49,131 nt of DNA. Origin: CAYSQW01 sp964433135. GTDB lineage: Bacteria; Acidobacteriota; Aminicenantia; Aminicenantales; Aminicenantaceae. Position numbers and translations under genes: made by a program. The notes below the pieces were generated by a model that was not told the origin of the DNA, did no database searches, and saw only the letters and a list, made by a program, of their open reading frames with translations. Location: positions 1-49,131 of the forward strand of contig CAYSQW010000021.1 of assembly GCA_964433135.1 (NCBI GenBank). Reading direction: 5' to 3'. Numbering within the stretch: position 1 is the first letter of the stretch; every line of letters starts with the position of its first letter. Positions 34,459 to 43,297 of the stretch are shown here, piece after piece.

Positions 34459-35343
34459 CTAATTATTGAGGAGCTTGTCTTTCAGCTCATGAATCTTCCG
34501 TGCGCTTACCCACCAGATATCATTTTCGCGGCTGAAGAATATGTATTTCCCATCGGGGGAGAGTGAAGGGATCAAACTGTTTGTCGCATTGATCTTCGGT
34601 CCCAGATTCAACGCCTCGCTCCAACTGCCGTCTTCGTTTCGAAAACTCACATGAATTCCGCCGTTTTCGGACTCGCCGGATCTCTCTGAATCGAAAAGAA
34701 GAACATTCCCATCGGATGAGATGTGGGGATGGGCCTCATAGCCTTCGGTATTGATGCCGCCGACCAAATCCCTGGGCTGGGTGAACCCGGAATCCGTCTC
34801 TCTGAAAGCCAGAATATCCCTGTTGTTTTCTTCTCCTCCTGAAAAATATAGGTCGCCCTCCTTTGAGGAGGTGATGCAGTAGGCCTCATTATAAAAAACA
34901 GGCTGACTCCATGCATTCCCTGCCTTCTCTGTGATATAGGTGCCTTTTTTGTATTCGGGATTCGAGCGGTCCTGGCTGTAAAACAAAAATCTCCTGCCGT
35001 CGGGCATCATGAAGGGGGCAAAGTCTCTGTTTGTGGAAAAATCGGCGACCTGGGGCATTTCCCAGCCTTTCTTTCCTTTCCGGCAGACCCAGATGGAAAA
35101 GTCGCTGCTGATCTCCGGCCCTGCCGACCGAGCAAAATATATTTCCTTTCCGTCTGGGGAGAAGGCGATTCCGATCTCAATGAAATCCGGGGTTGAAATA
35201 ATTCCAGGAGCAAATATAAGGGGATCTTCTTCCGGAGGAGGCTCGCCCGGATAAAGATTCTCAGCAGATTCCTCAGCCCCCCGGCAACTGAAAACAATGC
35301 AAAGCAAAAAGATCAAAGGCACGATCAAAAATATTTTTTTCAC
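34459..35343 (-). CDS. PD40 beta-propeller lipoprotein
   Basis: This 294-residue protein has a GTG start at 35343, with GGGAGG six bases upstream, and a lipobox IVFSC (Cys about residue 20). The mature part is a TolB-like propeller with about five PD40 repeats: FSPDGKEIYFARS, MPDGRRFLFYSQD, YFSGGEENNRDILAF, ISSDGNVLLFDSERSG and LSPDGKYIFFSREN. Such domains bind proteins or peptides; there is no catalytic motif. It is convergent with the M24-type gene. The role is unknown, perhaps a periplasmic scaffold. Confidence 0.85.
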   Translation of the reverse strand: MKKIFLIVPLIFLLCIVFSCRGAEESAENLYPGEPPPEEDPLIFAPGIISTPDFIEIGIAFSPDGKEIYFARSAGPEISSDFSIWVCRKGKKGWEMPQVADFSTNRDFAPFMMPDGRRFLFYSQDRSNPEYKKGTYITEKAGNAWSQPVFYNEAYCITSSKEGDLYFSGGEENNRDILAFRETDSGFTQPRDLVGGINTEGYEAHPHISSDGNVLLFDSERSGESENGGIHVSFRNEDGSWSEALNLGPKINATNSLIPSLSPDGKYIFFSRENDIWWVSARKIHELKDKLLNN

Positions 35344-35413
35344 TCCTTTCCTCCCTTTAAGTTATTGGGGACGACTTCAAAACATCATCGATATTTTTTA
35401 TCAATAAGCCGGG

Positions 35414-35833
35414 CTAGAGTTTGATGGTGCGTTTCCCTCTAAAGGTCCGCGTGATCTTCACGACGATCCCGGCATCCGTAGGATCGGGACAGCGGATGTA
35501 TTCCGTAGTGATCCCCTCGGGATCGATGACCTTCTCATAAGGGGTCCCCTGGTACTTCCAGGGATAGATCGCTCCAGCGGCGAGGGAGGTTAGGACCGGA
35601 TCGAGGGCGCTTGCCAGCCAGTGGCAGATCTTTCCCATATCCTGCGGCCATTTGAATTTCTGCCCTTTTTCATGGCATTTGGTATTCGGTCCGACTTCAT
35701 ATACTTCAACCTCAACCTCATATCCGCGGACGACGATCCCTTGATCGGACTGTGATGCCGCCGAGGTGAGGGGGGCGGCGGCCAGACCGGCTGCGCCGCA
35801 TCCGGCTTTTTCCAAAAATGTGCGTCGTTTCAT
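35414..35833 (-). CDS. Tat-signal TIGR04076-like small protein
   Basis: This 139-residue protein starts with a twin-arginine signal (MKRRTFLEKAGCGAAGLAAA), suggesting folding or cofactor binding before export. The mature part resembles the uncharacterised TIGR04076 family: VEVYEVGPNTKCHEKGQKFK, KICHWLASALDPVLTSLAAG and EYIRCPDP, with Cys residues spaced as in that family. The biochemical role is unknown; the Tat signal and Cys residues suggest a metal or redox centre. AAGGAGG lies seven bases before ATG 35833, so the in-frame ATG 31 codons earlier is rejected. Confidence 0.75.
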   Translation of the reverse strand: MKRRTFLEKAGCGAAGLAAAPLTSAASQSDQGIVVRGYEVEVEVYEVGPNTKCHEKGQKFKWPQDMGKICHWLASALDPVLTSLAAGAIYPWKYQGTPYEKVIDPEGITTEYIRCPDPTDAGIVVKITRTFRGKRTIKL

Positions 35834-36077
35834 AAATCCTCCTTCAATCGATAAAGAGTCGGCGGATATCTTCTTAAAGTTTGATTCAAAATCGCAACCG
35901 ACCCTATTTCTCTGGATTATACGCATACCGGCACGAATGGTTTTATTCGGAAATGAATCAGGGAAGGAATCAGATCCGCGGTCAGGCCGGTAAACTTCTT
36001 CTGGACAAATCCCGCGGGGACGTTTATGAAGGATGCGAGAATCGGGATAGGGATTACCCGCTTCAATCGAAGGCGAT

Positions 36078-37547
36078 ATGGAATTCAGGGGAAAAATCGG
36101 ATTTGTTCTGGGCCCGCTTGTTTTTATCCTGATCCTCCTCCTCCCGTTCCTGCCTCAAAATCCCATCGCTCACAGCCTGCTGGCGGTTTTTTCCCTGGTC
36201 GTCGTCTTTTGGGTGACGGAATGCATCCCGATCCCCGTAACGGCGCTTTCAATCCCCATCCTTCTCACTCTCCTGGGGATAACTCCGATCAAAGGAGCCT
36301 TCGCGCCCTTCGCCAATCCCATCATCATGCTTTTCCTGGGGAGCTTTATCCTTGCCCGGGCCATGTGCCTGCATGCCCTGGACAGGAAACTGGCGTTTGC
36401 GGTGCTCTCGATGAAAGCCATCGCCGGACGCAGACTGCGTATCCTTATCGCGCTGGGCTGCATAACGGCTTTTCTGTCGCTCTGGATCAGCAACACGGCG
36501 ACAACGGCGATGATGTTTCCCATCGCTCTGGGGATCCTGGATGCCTTCCGGTCGAAAGCGGAGGATCAGGAGCAGGGTGCCTATACTCCGGGGCTGCTGT
36601 TGTCTCTGGCCTATGCTGCTTCGATAGGGGGGATCGGCAGCCCGATTGGGAGTCCGCCCAACCTGATCGCCATCGGAATGATGGAAAAACTGGCCGGGTA
36701 TCGAATCACGTTTTTTCAGTGGATGATGATAGGATTCTGTGTCCTGCTGCCGATGCTTCTTTTCCTTTTTCTCTACATGAGACTGAAAATCGGGAAAGAG
36801 GTTGGAGATAAGAAGCGGATGCGAACCGACGGCCTGGCCGGCATGAACGCAGGCGGGGCATTGACGCGCGGCCAGAAGAACGTCCTTTTCGCCTTCGGCA
36901 TCACGGTGTCGCTGTGGGTTTTTCCAGGTTTCGTTTCCCTGTTCTGGGGAAAAGACACCGCTCTCTATCTCTGGTTCAATCGGCATCTTCCGGAGTCGGC
37001 GGCGGCGCTCCTGGGCGCCTGCCTGCTGTTTGTCCTCCCGGGGGATTGGAAAAAGGGAAAATTTACGATCAGCTTGAAGGACGCCATGCGCGTGGACTGG
37101 GGAACGCTGCTTCTCTTCGGGGGGGGACTGAGCTTGGGCGTCGCCATGTTCGAGACAGGATTGGCGGACGCCATGGGGCGTTTTATTATCAGTCTGGGCG
37201 GCGAATCGGCCGGATTGGGTCTGGTTTGCTTCCTCGCCGTTACGCTCAGTGTTTTTCTTGCCGAGCTGACATCGAACACGGCCTCGGCGAACATGATCAT
37301 CCCCATCATCATCGCCGTCTCTCAAGCACTGTCCATAAATCCTCTTCCCCCCGTCATCGGCTCCGCCATCGGATGCAGCTTCGCCTTCATGCTTCCCGTC
37401 GCCACACCGCCCAACGCGATCGTTTACGGATCGGAACGCATCCGCCTGCCGCTTATGATACGAACCGGATTCTGGCTCAATATCGCGGGGATTGTAATCA
37501 TCTGGGCCGGGGTGATGATTGTCGCGCCCCTTCTGGGTTTGATATGA
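36078..37547 (+). CDS. SLC13/DASS-family sodium:dicarboxylate-type transporter
   Basis: This 489-residue protein has about eleven hydrophobic segments. It carries both duplicated SNT motifs of the divalent-anion:sodium symporter family: SNTATTAMMFP (about residue 137) and TSNTASANMIIP (about 400), which form the sodium and carboxylate sites. TECIPIPVTAL near residue 50 is also typical. Likely substrates are succinate, malate or citrate, or sulfate in some members. Only a weak GAAGG precedes ATG 36078. It is divergent from the Tat-signal gene and convergent with the DUF885 gene. Confidence 0.9.
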   Translation: MEFRGKIGFVLGPLVFILILLLPFLPQNPIAHSLLAVFSLVVVFWVTECIPIPVTALSIPILLTLLGITPIKGAFAPFANPIIMLFLGSFILARAMCLHALDRKLAFAVLSMKAIAGRRLRILIALGCITAFLSLWISNTATTAMMFPIALGILDAFRSKAEDQEQGAYTPGLLLSLAYAASIGGIGSPIGSPPNLIAIGMMEKLAGYRITFFQWMMIGFCVLLPMLLFLFLYMRLKIGKEVGDKKRMRTDGLAGMNAGGALTRGQKNVLFAFGITVSLWVFPGFVSLFWGKDTALYLWFNRHLPESAAALLGACLLFVLPGDWKKGKFTISLKDAMRVDWGTLLLFGGGLSLGVAMFETGLADAMGRFIISLGGESAGLGLVCFLAVTLSVFLAELTSNTASANMIIPIIIAVSQALSINPLPPVIGSAIGCSFAFMLPVATPPNAIVYGSERIRLPLMIRTGFWLNIAGIVIIWAGVMIVAPLLGLI

Positions 37548-37616
37548 CCGGGGACAAAGACTGATTTTTTAAGGGATTCGATCCCTGCTTATCCGCTGCC
37601 GGCGAAAGATTCCGAT

Positions 37617-39428
37617 TCAGGGCTTTATCTCACCGTAAAAGCGCCAGCTTGATTTGAAATCGCGGTCGGGGGCCTGTCCCTTCAACAAAGCGCGAACCAT
37701 CTCCACGGGGATGCTGTTGGTCCGGATGACGGAGTCGTGAAATTCGCGGTTGGTTATTTTCCCGGATCCCACCAGTTCTTTGTACATGGCCCGCATCTGA
37801 AGTCCGCCCACCAGGTAAGCCGCCTGGTAAAGTGCGCCGTAGTCTCCCTCGAAAGACCGCCTGACTTCGGCGATGGCGTTGGCCCGTTCGTGACCGACTT
37901 TTTCCACGAGAAAATCGATGCATTCCTGCGGGGTCATGGTGCCGAGGTGGAAGCTTAACGAGAAGATGATCCGCGCGCAGCGGTGGGTTCTCCAGAAGAG
38001 CATCCCGATCCTGTTCTCCGGAGACTGCGGAAAATCGAGATCCCAGAGCAGCATCTCCCAGTGCAGGGGCCATCCTTCCCCCCAGAAAGGGGTGCGGAAG
38101 AGTCTGCGGTGCGTATTGAAACGGGAGTTGATGTATCCCTGCATATGGTGTCCGGGAATCAGCTCGTGATGGACCGTGGCCCGCGCGAAGTGCCGGTTGT
38201 TGCCGCGCATGCTCATCAGTTTGTCTTTGTGTTCCATGGTATGCGTGGGGAAGGAGATGAGGATGGTCTTTCCTCCCAGGAAGAAGGGGGCGACGAGCTG
38301 TCTTTCCGGAGACATCATTTCCATGCGCCAGGTCTGCTTGGCCAGCTCGGGGATGGTCATGAGCTCGTGTTCTTCGACGAACCGGATGGCTTCGAAAGCC
38401 AGGTCCCGGATCATGTCCGCCTGTTTCCCCGGTTCCGCATGCAGATTCTTGACGTGTTCGATGGCCTGGAGCCAGTCGTCGCCGTATCCCAGTTCGCGGG
38501 ATGCTTTTTTCAGTTCCTTTTCGCACCATGCGTATTCCGCCTTTCCGATCGCGATCAGCTCCTCCGGAGTGTAAGGGATCATGGAAAGGCCGAGATCCGC
38601 CACCAGAGCGTCACGTCCGACCGGATCGCCGAAAACATCGGTTTTTCCCCGGGCGTCTTCACCGCCCGGTTTGGCGCGCAGCCATCGGGCGTATTCCTCG
38701 AGCGCGGTGTCCGCCGCGGCAAAGGGTTTTTCCGTCCACCAGGTGAAGATAGGATCGTAACCGTTGTAGTACCCATGCCAGTCCTTTAAAACGGTCGTGA
38801 GGTGCTCAACATAATCCGCGGCCCGCGCGAAGAGGGATTCCCGCCCGCTCAGCTCGCCCTTGCTGAATTGCGCGGCCAGTTCGGCCTGCCGGTCTTTGAC
38901 GATCTTGACGATCCGGTCGAGTGTTCCCGCCGCTTCCGGAGGGTCGATCGGGAGCATGCGGCGGCGGTTTTCCTGCAGGGTGATGATGGTATCGGCGAAG
39001 GGAAGCAGCTGTCCGGTCTCCTTCCAGCGGGTTTTTTCCAGGTTCAGGGTGCGGATGCGGTAATCGAGGTAATTGGAGAAGAGCACGTAGTCGATTTTGG
39101 CGTCGAGACACATGGCATCGAAATCCAGTGTTTTCATGCCCGACCGCCAGTCCCGGTAGAACCGGTCCATGCGCGCGAAGCGCTCCGGAGATACCGCAAT
39201 CTCGTAGATGCGGTCGCAGTTCTCCATGTCCACCATGAAGCGCTCGATGATGGGGCGCATGCGGTTGGGGCTTTCCGTTATCGTGGTCAGGTCGGGGGGA
39301 GAAGCCTGATCGGATATGAGAAGTTTTGAAGGCTGTTGGGCGTAATTCGCGGGGCAAAAGAAAATAAGCAGCAGGGCTCCGATAAAAGCTCCAAGCATGG
39401 TTTTTGACATTGAACCGTTCGACATCAT
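37617..39428 (-). CDS. DUF885-family secreted metallohydrolase-like protein
   Basis: This 603-residue protein has a signal peptide (hydrophobic MLGAFIGALLLIFFCPANYA). It matches the DUF885 pattern, including H421-E422-L-I-P-G-H (VHHELIPGHHMQGYI), an HExxxGH metal site, and the conserved LHWEMLLWDLDFP and RCARIIFSLSFHLG regions. DUF885 proteins are considered gluzincin-like peptidases, though most are uncharacterised. AAGGAG lies before ATG 39428. Together with M28, M24 and S46 enzymes nearby it fits periplasmic peptide breakdown. Confidence 0.85.
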   Translation of the reverse strand: MMSNGSMSKTMLGAFIGALLLIFFCPANYAQQPSKLLISDQASPPDLTTITESPNRMRPIIERFMVDMENCDRIYEIAVSPERFARMDRFYRDWRSGMKTLDFDAMCLDAKIDYVLFSNYLDYRIRTLNLEKTRWKETGQLLPFADTIITLQENRRRMLPIDPPEAAGTLDRIVKIVKDRQAELAAQFSKGELSGRESLFARAADYVEHLTTVLKDWHGYYNGYDPIFTWWTEKPFAAADTALEEYARWLRAKPGGEDARGKTDVFGDPVGRDALVADLGLSMIPYTPEELIAIGKAEYAWCEKELKKASRELGYGDDWLQAIEHVKNLHAEPGKQADMIRDLAFEAIRFVEEHELMTIPELAKQTWRMEMMSPERQLVAPFFLGGKTILISFPTHTMEHKDKLMSMRGNNRHFARATVHHELIPGHHMQGYINSRFNTHRRLFRTPFWGEGWPLHWEMLLWDLDFPQSPENRIGMLFWRTHRCARIIFSLSFHLGTMTPQECIDFLVEKVGHERANAIAEVRRSFEGDYGALYQAAYLVGGLQMRAMYKELVGSGKITNREFHDSVIRTNSIPVEMVRALLKGQAPDRDFKSSWRFYGEIKP

Positions 39429-39635
39429 GGCCGTTCTCCTTTTTAGATCGAATCGTTAATAGCGGCGCAATCCAAAGCGGTCGAGTTTTCCCCGCCTCGA
39501 GCCGTTTTGAGAAATATCACAGCACCGATGCCCTGTCAAATCAAAGACATCCGCGGCCGGCGTCCTGGTTCGAAGCATATCTGTGCGCTCCGGTTCTTTC
39601 GCGAATGACATTTCTGTCCCCCCGCGGCGGACGAC

Positions 39636-39664
39636 TTGACGAAATATCTTCCCGAACATACATT
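39636..39664 (+). promoter_or_regulatory. Promoter of the OmpA-like gene
   Basis: TTGACG (39636-39641), a 17-base spacer and TACATT (39659-39664) form a near-consensus promoter. Transcription would begin near 39671, about 15 bases before ATG 39686, leaving just room for the AGGGGG ribosome binding site. Confidence 0.6.
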
Positions 39665-39685
39665 GTTTTCAGGGGGATCATCACC

Positions 39686-40516
39686 ATGAATACCAAAAGC
39701 GCAGGCTGTAAGGGCATTCTTTTCATCCTGGCCGCGGCGTGTTTTTCCTTCGCTCAGGAGAAGGATGTTGCGGGAAGCCGCGATCATCCGCTGCTGACGC
39801 GATTGGATCACTACTTTATCAGCGAGTATCTGGAAGAGGCGTATGCCGGCCATGAGTTCTATGATGAAGCCGATAATGAATATGTCATCGAAGGCCGCAA
39901 ATGGACCATCGATTACACGCTGAAAGAGGGACATCCGGCGCCGGGGCAGCTCAAGGTCTTTCGCAATCACATCGATGCATTGAAAAAGATCGGGGGGGAA
40001 GTCCTCTATGACCGGGGATTATACATGAAGGTTTCCCGGGTAGACAAAGAGTTCTGGATTGAAGTTTGGTCCTCGGACGATGGGAGTGACTACCGGCTGA
40101 CGATCGTGGAGAAAACCGTCATGGAGCAGGAGATTACGGCGGATCCCGAGGCCATGGCCGATGATATCCTCAAGCAGGGGCACGTGGCCGTATACGGGAT
40201 CTATTTCGATTTCGACAGCGCCTCCATCAAACCCGAATCCGAGCCCGCGCTGCAGGCGATCGCGGACCTGATGGGGATGAGATCCGATCTGAAGGTCTTT
40301 ATCGTGGGGCATACCGATATGTCCGGTAAACCGGACTACAATCTCGAGCTGTCCCGAAAACGGGCGGATGCCGTGGTCCGTTATCTGATCGATCGTCACG
40401 GGCTGAGTTCGGATCGTCTCCTGTCTCAAGGCGTGGGGCCGTTCGCTCCGGTCGCGACGAATACGACGGAAGAGGGCCGCAAGCTCAACCGGAGGGTTGA
40501 GCTGGTGGCGCGTTGA
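39686..40516 (+). CDS. OmpA-like peptidoglycan-associated protein
   Basis: This 276-residue protein has a signal peptide (GILFILAAACFSFAQ, cleaved near FAQ). The N-terminal domain (about 25-150) is uncharacterised and reads as a mixed alpha/beta fold. The C-terminal OmpA/Pal domain (about 165-276) contains YFDFDSASIKPES, VGHTDMSGKPDYNLELSRKR and QGVGPFAP; the Asp in HTD and Arg in SRKRAD are the diaminopimelate-binding pair. It probably tethers the envelope to the cell wall. ATG 39686 is chosen because of its promoter and the AGGGGG site. The large lipoprotein gene follows 54 bases on, probably in the same operon. Confidence 0.88.
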   Translation: MNTKSAGCKGILFILAAACFSFAQEKDVAGSRDHPLLTRLDHYFISEYLEEAYAGHEFYDEADNEYVIEGRKWTIDYTLKEGHPAPGQLKVFRNHIDALKKIGGEVLYDRGLYMKVSRVDKEFWIEVWSSDDGSDYRLTIVEKTVMEQEITADPEAMADDILKQGHVAVYGIYFDFDSASIKPESEPALQAIADLMGMRSDLKVFIVGHTDMSGKPDYNLELSRKRADAVVRYLIDRHGLSSDRLLSQGVGPFAPVATNTTEEGRKLNRRVELVAR

Positions 40517-40570
40517 CCATGAAGAGCCTATATACACCGTACATTTACTTGATTCGAAGAGGGAATGGAT

Positions 40571-43261
40571 ATGAATCCGAGAATGATTAAGGCATTTTTC
40601 ATGGATTCGGTGTGGGGACGATATCTATTTGCGGCGGTGTTCCTGTTTTTAGCTGTGTCCTCTTCGGATTGCCGCAAGGACGGAGAACAAACCGTATCGC
40701 CGTCGGAAGACGGTCAAGTCCAAACCGATCGAGCCGAATTCTCAGGATCCGTCCCGCATCGTTCCCGGGCACAAAAATCCCCGGATGAATTGGTCATATC
40801 GACCTCACCGGAGGACGGTCGAACCGTGCGTGATCTGAACCGGGCGCTTTATGTGAGGTTTTCCCGGGCGGTTGATCCGAGCTTATTTGCCTCCGCCGTG
40901 GTTCCCGATCCGGGAGGTTGGCGGGTATCCTGGGCCCAGGAAAACCGGATGGCGATATTGAAGCACGCGCAGCCTTTTCAAAAAGGGACAACTTACGTGT
41001 GGGAGATCCGGTTGGACATGCGACAGATCTCCCTCCGTTTTACCGCCTTGGGACCCTCTTCCCTTAAACTCATCGATGCCGCTGAAGAACAAGGGGTTCT
41101 GGACCTGGATACGGCCTGGACCTATCGGCTTCAGCGTTTGTATGAGCCTGAAAAGCTTCCGGCTTCCTATCAAAGTTCAACTCCCATCCGCTGCGGAACG
41201 ACGGTTTGGAAGCGGTTCAAACACATCCGTTCCGAGCTCAAGCCGGAAACCTTGAATGAACTGAAGCCCTATCTCGTGCGGCCCAACCATCCCGAAAGCA
41301 TCTATAACCGCGGATCAGGGAATGAAAGGAGTGCCGGATTCCGACGCAGCTCTTCCGGCTCCGGGCTTCTCTATGCGCAGGAAAAACAGCAGGAAGACCT
41401 TGATGATGAAGATCTGATCGAACGACCGGAAAACATGTTTTCCTATGTCGAATGGCGGGACAAAATCCGCGTCTGGTATCGAAAAGGCGGTAAAGCGAAG
41501 GCGCGGCGGGCGGTCTACTGGCTGGAAAAGAAACAGATGTATGATAGATTCAAAGAGCTCATGGGAAACGAGCCCCTCTCCGATGAGAGCGCCTGCCGTC
41601 CTTGTGACGCGATCAAAAGCCGGAGGGGACGGAATCTCTGCCGCCTGGATTCCTGCGGCGGCGACGGCAAACTCGATATCTATCTGGTTCCGGCTACCGA
41701 GCCCGGGATGTATGATGCGAAAACCAAGGAATCGGATCATGGGTGGTGCCGCGAGGTCGATGACGGCGACACCGCGGCGGCATTCCTGTTGATCAACCGG
41801 GAGTTGGAGGAATCGCCGAAAAACTATTTCGCGGCGGCGATCGCGCATGAGCTTTTTCACGCGTTTCAGGACGCCTGGGATGCCTGGGAAGATGAATGGT
41901 GGGTTGAGGGAAGCGCCGTGTGGTCCGAGCATTTCATCGGTCCGGAGTGGAACACCGAGCAGGAATATCTCGATGATGCCTTCGATGCTGAAAAACATAT
42001 CCTCAAAACCCTGACTTCGGATGAGGACCTGCATCCTTATGGAATATACCTCTTCCCTTTTCACCTGAGCCATGAATACGGTGATGAAGAAATCGGCCGT
42101 ATATGGCAGGTCTGCGGCCTGGAAGATACGAACGCTCTCGACGCTGTTAAAGTGGAGGTCGGTGATTTCAAGCAGTGCTTCAAGGATTTTGTGCTGCACT
42201 CGACCGACCTGGGAAAACATGACGGCTATTACCCCGATTCCGGGGGGGCTCTCGTTCTCTGGGCGCATCATACGGAAGAAGGGAACAAAATCACTCCGGA
42301 AGAGAAGCCGATCCTGCCCTATACGGTGAAACTTTCCCCGTTGTCCGCCAAATACTACAGCTTCAGAAATATGTGCAAGCCGGGAAGCACGCCGCATATC
42401 CGTTTCGATCTCGAGGACTTCATCAAGGACGAAAGGGTGACCGTGCAGGCGATCATCGATCCCTTCGGTCGCGCCGAAGATCAGGACTGGTCGGAGCTTG
42501 AAGAAAAAATCTTCTGCATCAACCGGGAGGATGAAAAATTCGATACGATCAACCTCGTTTTTGCTTCGGATTACGAATACCCGGATTTCGAGGGAGAACT
42601 CCGCATCGAGATGAAAGCTCTGGAGTGCGACGAATGCTATGCCTATGTCACCCGCACCTCCGATTATGAATACCAGGGTAGAAGCAGCAGCACCACGGAG
42701 AACAAGGAGGCGACGATCTATATGGGTTTCGGGCCGGCCGTGATCTCCGGGATCGCCTCCATGTCCATGGACAAGCAGATGATCCTCTATCCCTTCAAAA
42801 GGCTCGAAGTTGTCGAAGGCGGCGCCCGATACATGCACCAAACCCCCGAAAGAACCGAGCGGCGGACCGGCAGGATCGTTGAGGCGCCCATGCCCGATCT
42901 TCCTTCGGTGCCCGTGGGAGGTCAGATGATGGCGCCCGTCTTTCTCATCCTCTATTCCGACATGAAGAGCGGCAAGGTCACCTATGCCATGGTTCCCGAT
43001 CCGGATGTCAAGATTATCTGGGATGACGGGCGCGAGGAATCCTTCGATATCGGGAAAGTGTCCCAAAAGGATGTGCCGGTGGAAGGCATGGAAGGTGACA
43101 TGCCGCTGGACGGCGTCGTGGCCTCGGGCGACGGTGAAAAACAGTTCGCGGGCGGCGGGGAGCGAGAATACACCAACCGGGGGCGCGGTTCCTACGAACA
43201 CAGCAGGGATACTTACAAATGGAAGATCGTAAGGAGAAAAAGTCCCCGCAAAGATAATTGA
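40571..43261 (+). CDS. Large HExxH lipoprotein, putative zinc metallopeptidase
   Basis: This 896-residue protein has a signal sequence ending near SSSDC (lipobox-like). Residues about 70-160 resemble an Ig-like Big_5 domain (ISTSPEDGRTVRDLNRALYV). The central part carries H426-E-L-F-H430 (AIAHELFHAFQDAWDAWE) and E446 in WVEGSAVW, a gluzincin-type HExxH-x15-E site. A Cys-rich stretch precedes it (ACRPCDAIKSRRGRNLCRLD, SCGGDGKLD). The last 300 residues are beta-rich and end in a low-complexity tail (GGGEREYTNRGRGSY). ATG 40571 is preferred because AGAGGGA is seven bases before it; ATG 40565 is almost on top of that site. I do not recognise a named family. It probably cleaves extracellular or cell-wall protein. 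Confidence 0.75.
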   Translation: MNPRMIKAFFMDSVWGRYLFAAVFLFLAVSSSDCRKDGEQTVSPSEDGQVQTDRAEFSGSVPHRSRAQKSPDELVISTSPEDGRTVRDLNRALYVRFSRAVDPSLFASAVVPDPGGWRVSWAQENRMAILKHAQPFQKGTTYVWEIRLDMRQISLRFTALGPSSLKLIDAAEEQGVLDLDTAWTYRLQRLYEPEKLPASYQSSTPIRCGTTVWKRFKHIRSELKPETLNELKPYLVRPNHPESIYNRGSGNERSAGFRRSSSGSGLLYAQEKQQEDLDDEDLIERPENMFSYVEWRDKIRVWYRKGGKAKARRAVYWLEKKQMYDRFKELMGNEPLSDESACRPCDAIKSRRGRNLCRLDSCGGDGKLDIYLVPATEPGMYDAKTKESDHGWCREVDDGDTAAAFLLINRELEESPKNYFAAAIAHELFHAFQDAWDAWEDEWWVEGSAVWSEHFIGPEWNTEQEYLDDAFDAEKHILKTLTSDEDLHPYGIYLFPFHLSHEYGDEEIGRIWQVCGLEDTNALDAVKVEVGDFKQCFKDFVLHSTDLGKHDGYYPDSGGALVLWAHHTEEGNKITPEEKPILPYTVKLSPLSAKYYSFRNMCKPGSTPHIRFDLEDFIKDERVTVQAIIDPFGRAEDQDWSELEEKIFCINREDEKFDTINLVFASDYEYPDFEGELRIEMKALECDECYAYVTRTSDYEYQGRSSSTTENKEATIYMGFGPAVISGIASMSMDKQMILYPFKRLEVVEGGARYMHQTPERTERRTGRIVEAPMPDLPSVPVGGQMMAPVFLILYSDMKSGKVTYAMVPDPDVKIIWDDGREESFDIGKVSQKDVPVEGMEGDMPLDGVVASGDGEKQFAGGGEREYTNRGRGSYEHSRDTYKWKIVRRKSPRKDN

Positions 43262-43297
43262 AGCTTTTAGGGATCAGGTTCCCCGTTCATTCGATAT

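Noticed and set aside
41315..43201. A 628-codon minus-strand open frame opposite the HExxH lipoprotein gene
   Set aside because: Its length reflects the codon bias of the real gene; composition is His/Phe/Ile rich without motifs or signal, and the plus-strand frame has an HExxH site, signal and ribosome binding site.
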